From Pseudisothecium myosuroides (lineage: Eukaryota > Streptophyta > Bryopsida > Hypnales > Lembophyllaceae), in contig OX637287.1 in the NCBI GenBank assembly GCA_951799445.1, positions 52,047,724 to 52,111,723 of the forward strand: a stretch of DNA of 64,000 bases. The letters run 5' to 3'. The notes beneath the pieces are model-generated. The model searched no databases and was not told where the DNA came from. It saw nothing but the letters and a program-made list of their open reading frames with translations. Shown in pieces: positions 59,101 through 64,000 of the stretch (the first letter of the stretch is position 1; each line of letters opens with the position of its first letter). The translations under genes were made by a program, and so were the position numbers.

Positions 59101-60800
59101 GAAAGGCTACTCCGACCCAGACCCTGGACAACGAAGCTGCGGCAGGCTCACGCCGCATCCGCTGTTCACTACCACCGGCACTCTGGTCAACGGGGATCCG
59201 GTAATTTACCTGGCATTCTGGCTGACCCAGCCTTTCGGGATACTCGCCCTTGCCCCGCGCCACTGCGGCTGCCTGCACACACACCGCACACCATCAACAC
59301 CACGCGCCTGTTGTTCACGGCACTATTCTCATCCACTGCGCTGCACAGAATTAGGTCTCTGCGCCGTCCCTGCCACTCACACCTATGCACGGCACGGCAC
59401 AGAATCCTACCAGTTTGCGATTCGGAGGATGATTGAACCGGCAAGTCATCCCGAACCCGCACAATCCCGTGCGCATGTAGTACACGCAATCCGGCTCGCC
59501 CGGCCGTTCGGGGTACGACCCCTGCCCTCCATCCATGCCCTCCGGCCCCTGCATCGCTGTCGGCCACACGGCTTCTGCAACGCCCACGGCCCAAACCAAC
59601 ACCAGCAGATGCAACAACGTCAGTGTCCCATTCCCGGCATTGGATGCATCGCAGCTCACCACCACGCCATCGCCACTCCTACCCTACGACGGCGGCTAGA
59701 CGTGGCGCGAGTACAATCCTGTCACTTTCACTCGGACATTTCGATTGCAAAGCTACAATCGTCCACATGCCTAAGATTGATTCTCAACCCTGCCTGCCGT
59801 GGACAGTCGGACACGGACAAACAGTTCGAAAATTGCTCTGGGCAGATACTTCTCGCGCCAGCCACCATCACAGAGCCGGAGTCCAACCCACATTGCTGTG
59901 TGGGCAGCGCAGAGATCTACACCAGCCGACAATACAATTGACGGGTAGAAAGCCGCGGGCGTCGCAGCAATCGGCCGCGGACGACGAACCCACGACGAAA
60001 CTCCGAGCTGCAGCTCACTGGCCTCCTCGACGAGGGACGAGATCTAGACACTCTCATCGACAGTCGACACACTTTAAGACCACGCAATTCATCAATTGAC
60101 GCGACGGAGCTCCGCCAACACTCTCTGCGAACGGAATCCGACGCTTCCCTACCGCGATGGGCAGAATTTGAGCTCCCACATGCAAAATCAAAGTTCCGCC
60201 AGATGCCAATTCGCTCTCTCCCGATCCAATTGCACCGCACCGATGCGAACCGCATCGGACCCAGACGCCGAATTGCGCATCGGAAGCCGGTCAGGCGTCG
60301 TCGTTGCGTACTCTTGCCGCGGGCGCCACCCGCCTAGACGTCCTGCATCGCCACTAGCTAGGCTATCCCCCACCCACCCAGCAAATCGCGAAATTGGCAC
60401 TACCTTCTGAAGCCGAGTCCGCCCCGGCTGCGTCCAAGCCGCCCCCAGGTGGCGATCGCTGAGCAGCCAGGCCATGGCGCTGCCAGTCGTCGTAGAATGG
60501 GAGGCTGGCCGCACCCCCAGATACGATGTTGGAGGCCGGCGATGATTCTTCAGGGCCTGCAAAGGAGGAAGGCGCCCCTTTGGCTGGCGCATAGTATTCC
60601 ATCTAGCATGCCCGCTCGGGATGGCGTGATGCCCACCCCTGGCTAGCTCGCGCACGGCCCCCTCGAAATCGACCGCCGCGCCACAGGCAGACCAGACGCC
60701 GGGGCGGGCTTCGTTGCAGTCTTCTTCCGGGAGGAGGAGCGGAAGCTGGAAACGTGTCGGGGGGAGGCAGGCAGGGGACGATGAAATAGGGTGGGAGGAG
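56173..60800 (-). repeat. Inverted-repeat arm B (CCCH gene body)
   Basis: Reverse complement of 5,897-10,524 with no net length difference and two substitutions found. Beyond 60,800 the leader is diverged, with a GCT/GCA triplet run where copy A has different sequence. Below 56,173 the 3' flank is diverged. Confidence 0.9.
56342..60602 (-). CDS. ZFN-type CCCH zinc-finger protein, copy B
   Basis: Same predicted 522-aa, five-finger protein as copy A. Exons in transcription order are 60602-60404, 59574-59411, 59272-59210, 58638-58519, 58246-57947, 57259-56942 and 56746-56342. The one difference found inside the coding sequence (57,140) is a synonymous valine change (V322). Introns are also identical as far as I can tell, including the stop-free 195-nt intron at 56,747-56,941. 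The promoter, leader start and downstream flank differ from copy A, so the two genes may be regulated differently. Predicted role as for copy A: RNA and/or DNA binding through CCCH fingers. Confidence 0.92.
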
Positions 60801-61400
60801 ACGGTCTGCTGCTGCCGCTGCTGCTGCTGCTACTGCTGGGAATGGAGGGGAGAGGGGAGATGGCTATGGCGAAGGCCCATTCAGTCTTTCGGCAACGAGC
60901 GAGCGAGGTGTAGCAGGCGGGGTCGGCAGCAGCTCTAAGTTCTCTGTAAGAAGAAAGCAATGGAGAAACAGGACAGGAGAGCAGAGCAGAGCACAGCGCA
61001 CCACCTGCATCCGTGCAGCAGGCAACAAGTGCGCGTGAAGAAGAATGGGTGGAAGGGTGGACCCTCGGGTGTCCAGGCCAGCGCCCAGCACTAAACTATT
61101 GCTGGCATAACTTAGCAGCTTGGTGGTGGTGGTGGTGACCAGTGTGGACGAGCAGGGTGACGAAGACGAGTCCCCTGCTGGCTGGCATTGGTGGCGTGGA
61201 GGTGGTGGACGCTCCTGGGCTTGCATCCCCTGACGCACTGAAGTGACGGCAGAGGAGGGCCCTTAACTTAAATATTCCGTTCCCAGACCTAACTCGGTTC
61301 CATTCAAAGAGCACCTCAATCCGAACGTATATGAATCCATGACTTGGGGCTTTCGAGTCTGGGGAGGGAAGGCACTCTCCAAGCAGGGTTTTTTTTTTCA
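60603..61400 (-). promoter_or_regulatory. GC-rich promoter and leader region of CCCH gene B
   Basis: Upstream of the start codon at 60,602. The first 198 bp are in the identical arm, then the sequence diverges from copy A. It has a GCT/GCA triplet run (about 60,806-60,841) and a (GGT)n run (about 61,119-61,138). On the minus strand, TTTCTTCTTACAG near 60,940-60,955 resembles a 3' splice site, so a leader intron is possible. Open frames here (60,643-60,960 and 60,864-61,238 minus) may be upstream frames or chance. Confidence 0.45.
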
Positions 61401-61693
61401 TTTTTCATGAAGTGCCATAGTGGCGATATGGAATGTTATAGTGGTGCTCCAAATTTCAACATTCAGCCACATATTGGATAGAAAATATCACATTAGCACA
61501 TATCACATATCCATAATTCAAGTTTTATCCAAAATTTGGCAATTTCATCTATGATTTTTTTTTATTGGAAGTTTTCAGGCGATTTTCCACCTTTTTAGTA
61601 CCATTTTTTCTATAGGCATGGTGCTGGGCCATAAAATTTGGTGCAATTTTTGCACCAAATCGCTAGAAAAAAACACACTGTCTCCAAGGTTGG
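61401..61693. other. AT-rich spacer, no gene seen
   Basis: Transition from the GC-rich island to AT-rich DNA; nothing recognised. Confidence 0.5.
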
Positions 61694-62308
61694 TTAACTT
61701 GTAATTGCCCAAGGCACCAAATTTTGGTGTTGAGAATACTTTCAAGTTAAATTAAAGCTTACCAAATTACTAGTTATAGTAGTTTACATTTTTGAAATAT
61801 ACTTTTTGAAGTCTACTTTTAGTATCAAATATCTATTTTTGAAAATGAATGATTATGATTTTTCTATTCAAGATTTTGTGCAACAGTGTCTATTGCAAAT
61901 CTTGATTTTCTAGTCTTGAAGGCTCTTTGAAATGAGCCTCAAATATATTAGAACTTGGAGAAAAAATCACATTAGAAATTCATTTAAAAAAATTCCACAA
62001 TAGATTTTGAAAAGTTGTAAATTGATTAGAATTATGCATGTTATGCTCTTTAACCTCATATATTTTGGATGACCAATTTTTTTGTTTTGACATGTGAAAA
62101 CAAATTTGAAAGACTTCAAATCGAATTACAATTTTAACACTCTCATGATCAAACATTATTATTAATTTTTCAATCCAAAAGTGATATTGTTGTATTTTCT
62201 TTTCTTATGTGACCTCTAACATGTCTAGTTTGAATTTGTATGTTACAATTCAAAGAAAATTGATACGACTTATCAAAATGTTGTTTTTTGTTCAATTTAG
62301 AGCAAATT
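61694..62308 (+). mobile_element. TTAA-family element, subfamily gamma, interrupted
   Basis: Begins TTAACTTGTAATTGCCCAAG, a decayed gamma terminus, and is collinear with 38,562-39,205 up to GTTCAATTTAGAGCAAATT. There the alpha element begins at a TTAA. The remaining right end of the gamma copy was not found beyond the alpha element. Confidence 0.65.
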
Positions 62309-63650
62309 TTAACCCCTAAAGGACCAAACACTATTTTTTGACAACATAGCAATTTTGGATAGCTTACTACAAACGATTTTTTCTTTTCTTTGTAATTTTC
62401 ACACAAGATGTACCCAAAGAGTAGCTTCAAGGCCCAACAATTTTCATAACTTTTGATTACATGGTTAAAAAGTTATTGCATGATATGTCATTTTCATTGG
62501 TTGGCGGGCAGCTTGGGCAGCTCAAAAAAATTCTTTAAAAATCACTTTTTTTTAAAAATAAAAATTTGAAATTGGTTCTTTAGATTTATATATACGCGGG
62601 AAGCTTTGAATCATTCCATTTCAATCAATGAGTCAAAAGTTATGAGGAGTCTTAGTTTGAGGGTAGTTATGGAATCTCTTCTCTAAAATAAACTTTGAAG
62701 TCGTTTATTTCATTTCAATATTTTTGGAAAATATTAAAACTATAGGATGTAGATTGTTTATTACAACATTACAACCATTGGAATTGGCATTTTTCAATTC
62801 CATGTCTAAATTCTTAACAATTAGTGTTTTGAATCATTCTCTACCTCTTTCTACTTACTATTTTTTTTCTATATGTTTTACAGTTCCAAATGATCTAAAA
62901 ATTTTCAAGCATGTAGCGAACTTGCCTTGAAGAATGAATCCAAAGAGTAAAGTAGTATGCTCTAAAAGTGACAATTTAAGGGCTGGTTTGCCTTTTTCAT
63001 AGATTTCTATGAATAAAAATATTTTTGGATCATTTTTCAGAGAAAGAAAAATGGATGCGAAATGTAACACAAGTGGTTTCATATTTTTTGAATCATTTTT
63101 GAATTACATATGAATTTTTTTTTTAAATGTTGTAGGCACCTATTTGTGACCCTAGGTCTTCTAAAATCTGACCACTTCCAACTTCTAAAGAGATTTGAGT
63201 AAATGAAGGCCAATGATTGGCTCTTGGAATAAATATTGTTTTTCACTCAATTCTCTCAATGGCTTGAGAGGTCCATTTAAGGACCACCTAATATCCATTT
63301 CAGACCTAAATATAGGATTGATTTGAAAAGGCCGCTCACTTTAAGAGCAGACTACCTTAACTACCACTTTGGACATTTTTTCATACAAATGTAACCTTGT
63401 GAAGTGCAACTGCCCGGATTTTTGTAGGGACAAAAAAAGGAATTTTGTCAATTTAAACGCTTATATCTTGCAATCCACATAGTGGAAATTTCTAGAAATT
63501 TTTCTACAACTTCTCAAACTAGTGTACTACAAGATCTTATAGTTACATTTTTCCAAAAATGTTTTTTTTCTAAAATTTGGTACTTGTATTAGAAATGGTA
63601 GTTTGGGAGCAATTTTGGTGAAAACATAGTCTCTGACCTTTAGGGATTAA
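62309..63650 (+). mobile_element. TTAA-family element, subfamily alpha, with nested MITE
   Basis: Starts TTAACCCCTAAAGGACCAAA and ends GACCTTTAGGGATTAA. The interior is collinear with the other alpha copies except for a 407-bp insertion at 62,951-63,357. Subtracting that and its duplication gives about 0.93 kb, the size of the 17,573 copy. Confidence 0.75.
62951..63357. mobile_element. Harbinger-like MITE, 407 bp
   Basis: The termini are imperfect inverted repeats: AGTAGTATGCTCTAAAAGTG on the left and AGGTAGTCTGCTCTTAAAGT read inward from the right. It is flanked by TAA on both sides (62,948-62,950 and 63,358-63,360). Related alpha copies are uninterrupted at this point, which supports an insertion. 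A TAA duplication fits the PIF/Harbinger superfamily. Non-coding. Confidence 0.7.
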
Positions 63651-64000
63651 ATTAGAGATATTTCTTTTTTACCTATAAAAAAATTTGAAAAAAAATTTGA
63701 AAAAAAATTTGAAAAAAAAGAAGATGAAGATATTTTTGGAAATATCTTTTATCAACCTTGATCACTAGATACAATAAAAAATTAATTAATTTCTTTTGAT
63801 AGAGTCAATTGTTGTTAATCTAAAACTTTTAGAATTTATTACATTAATTCAAATTTTTATGATAAAAAGTCCTTAAAAAGATTTGAATAAAGTCCTTAGA
63901 AGGATTTGAATAAAGTCCTTCTATTGTCACCTTATCACCTCCCTTTCATTCTTTTAAAGCCTTTCCTTTTCTTTTCAATGTTCTCTACCTTTGTTTTATT
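63651..64000. other. AT-rich DNA to the window end
   Basis: Contains a short tandem run of AAAAAAAATTTG-like units (about 63,682-63,720). No gene seen. Confidence 0.5.

Noticed and set aside
1..64000. CRISPR arrays, operons, rRNA and tRNA genes
   Set aside because: I looked for regular spacered repeats, rRNA-like GC-rich conserved blocks and tRNA A/B box pairs with cloverleaf potential, and found none convincing. The window is eukaryotic nuclear DNA.

Overview
The window is nuclear DNA from a land plant. The evidence is two spliced plant-type gene families (a five-finger ZFN-type CCCH protein and tubulin-folding cofactor E), a Ty1/copia retrotransposon with plant-style LTRs, and several small non-autonomous DNA-transposon families. 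Introns are GT-AG and about 60-900 nt. GC-rich genes sit as islands in very AT-rich, repeat-filled DNA. I lean towards a non-seed plant (bryophyte or lycophyte), but that is inference only.

Layout. 1-5.1 kb: AT-rich repeats and a degenerate minisatellite. 5.1-10.5 kb: CCCH zinc-finger gene copy A (+ strand, 7 coding exons, 522 aa). 10.5-23.3 kb: 3' flank of copy A, then AT-rich DNA packed with TTAA-bounded inverted-repeat elements and an hAT-like MITE. 23.35-27.67 kb: a GC-rich terminal-inverted-repeat element interrupted by an internally deleted copia element. 28.2-34.0 kb: an intact 15-exon tubulin-folding cofactor E gene (+, 553 aa). 34-42 kb: AT-rich repeats. 42.0-43.4 kb: a two-exon gene (- strand) for a trypsin-fold-like protein that probably lacks the catalytic serine. 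43.5-54.1 kb: AT-rich DNA with no recognisable gene. 54.3-61.4 kb: a GC-rich island with CCCH gene copy B (- strand), which encodes the same protein as copy A. 61.4-64 kb: nested TTAA and Harbinger-like elements.

The main observation is the pair of CCCH genes. They form an inverted repeat with 4,628-bp arms (5,897-10,524 and 56,173-60,800) that align with no net indel and only two differences that I found, across exons and introns alike. Both edges drop abruptly into clearly homologous but strongly diverged sequence. This looks like old paralogues whose gene bodies were recently homogenised while promoters and 3' ends stayed distinct, or like an assembly or polishing artefact.

The second theme is a set of elements with TTAA at both ends and termini close to CCCCTAAAGGACCA, a piggyBac-like signature. 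There are about a dozen copies or fragments in several subfamilies. Gene functions: the CCCH proteins are predicted RNA- or DNA-binding regulators, and cofactor E acts in alpha/beta-tubulin dimer assembly. Nothing suggests that the genes form one pathway. All exon borders were read by eye from splice signals and reading frame.
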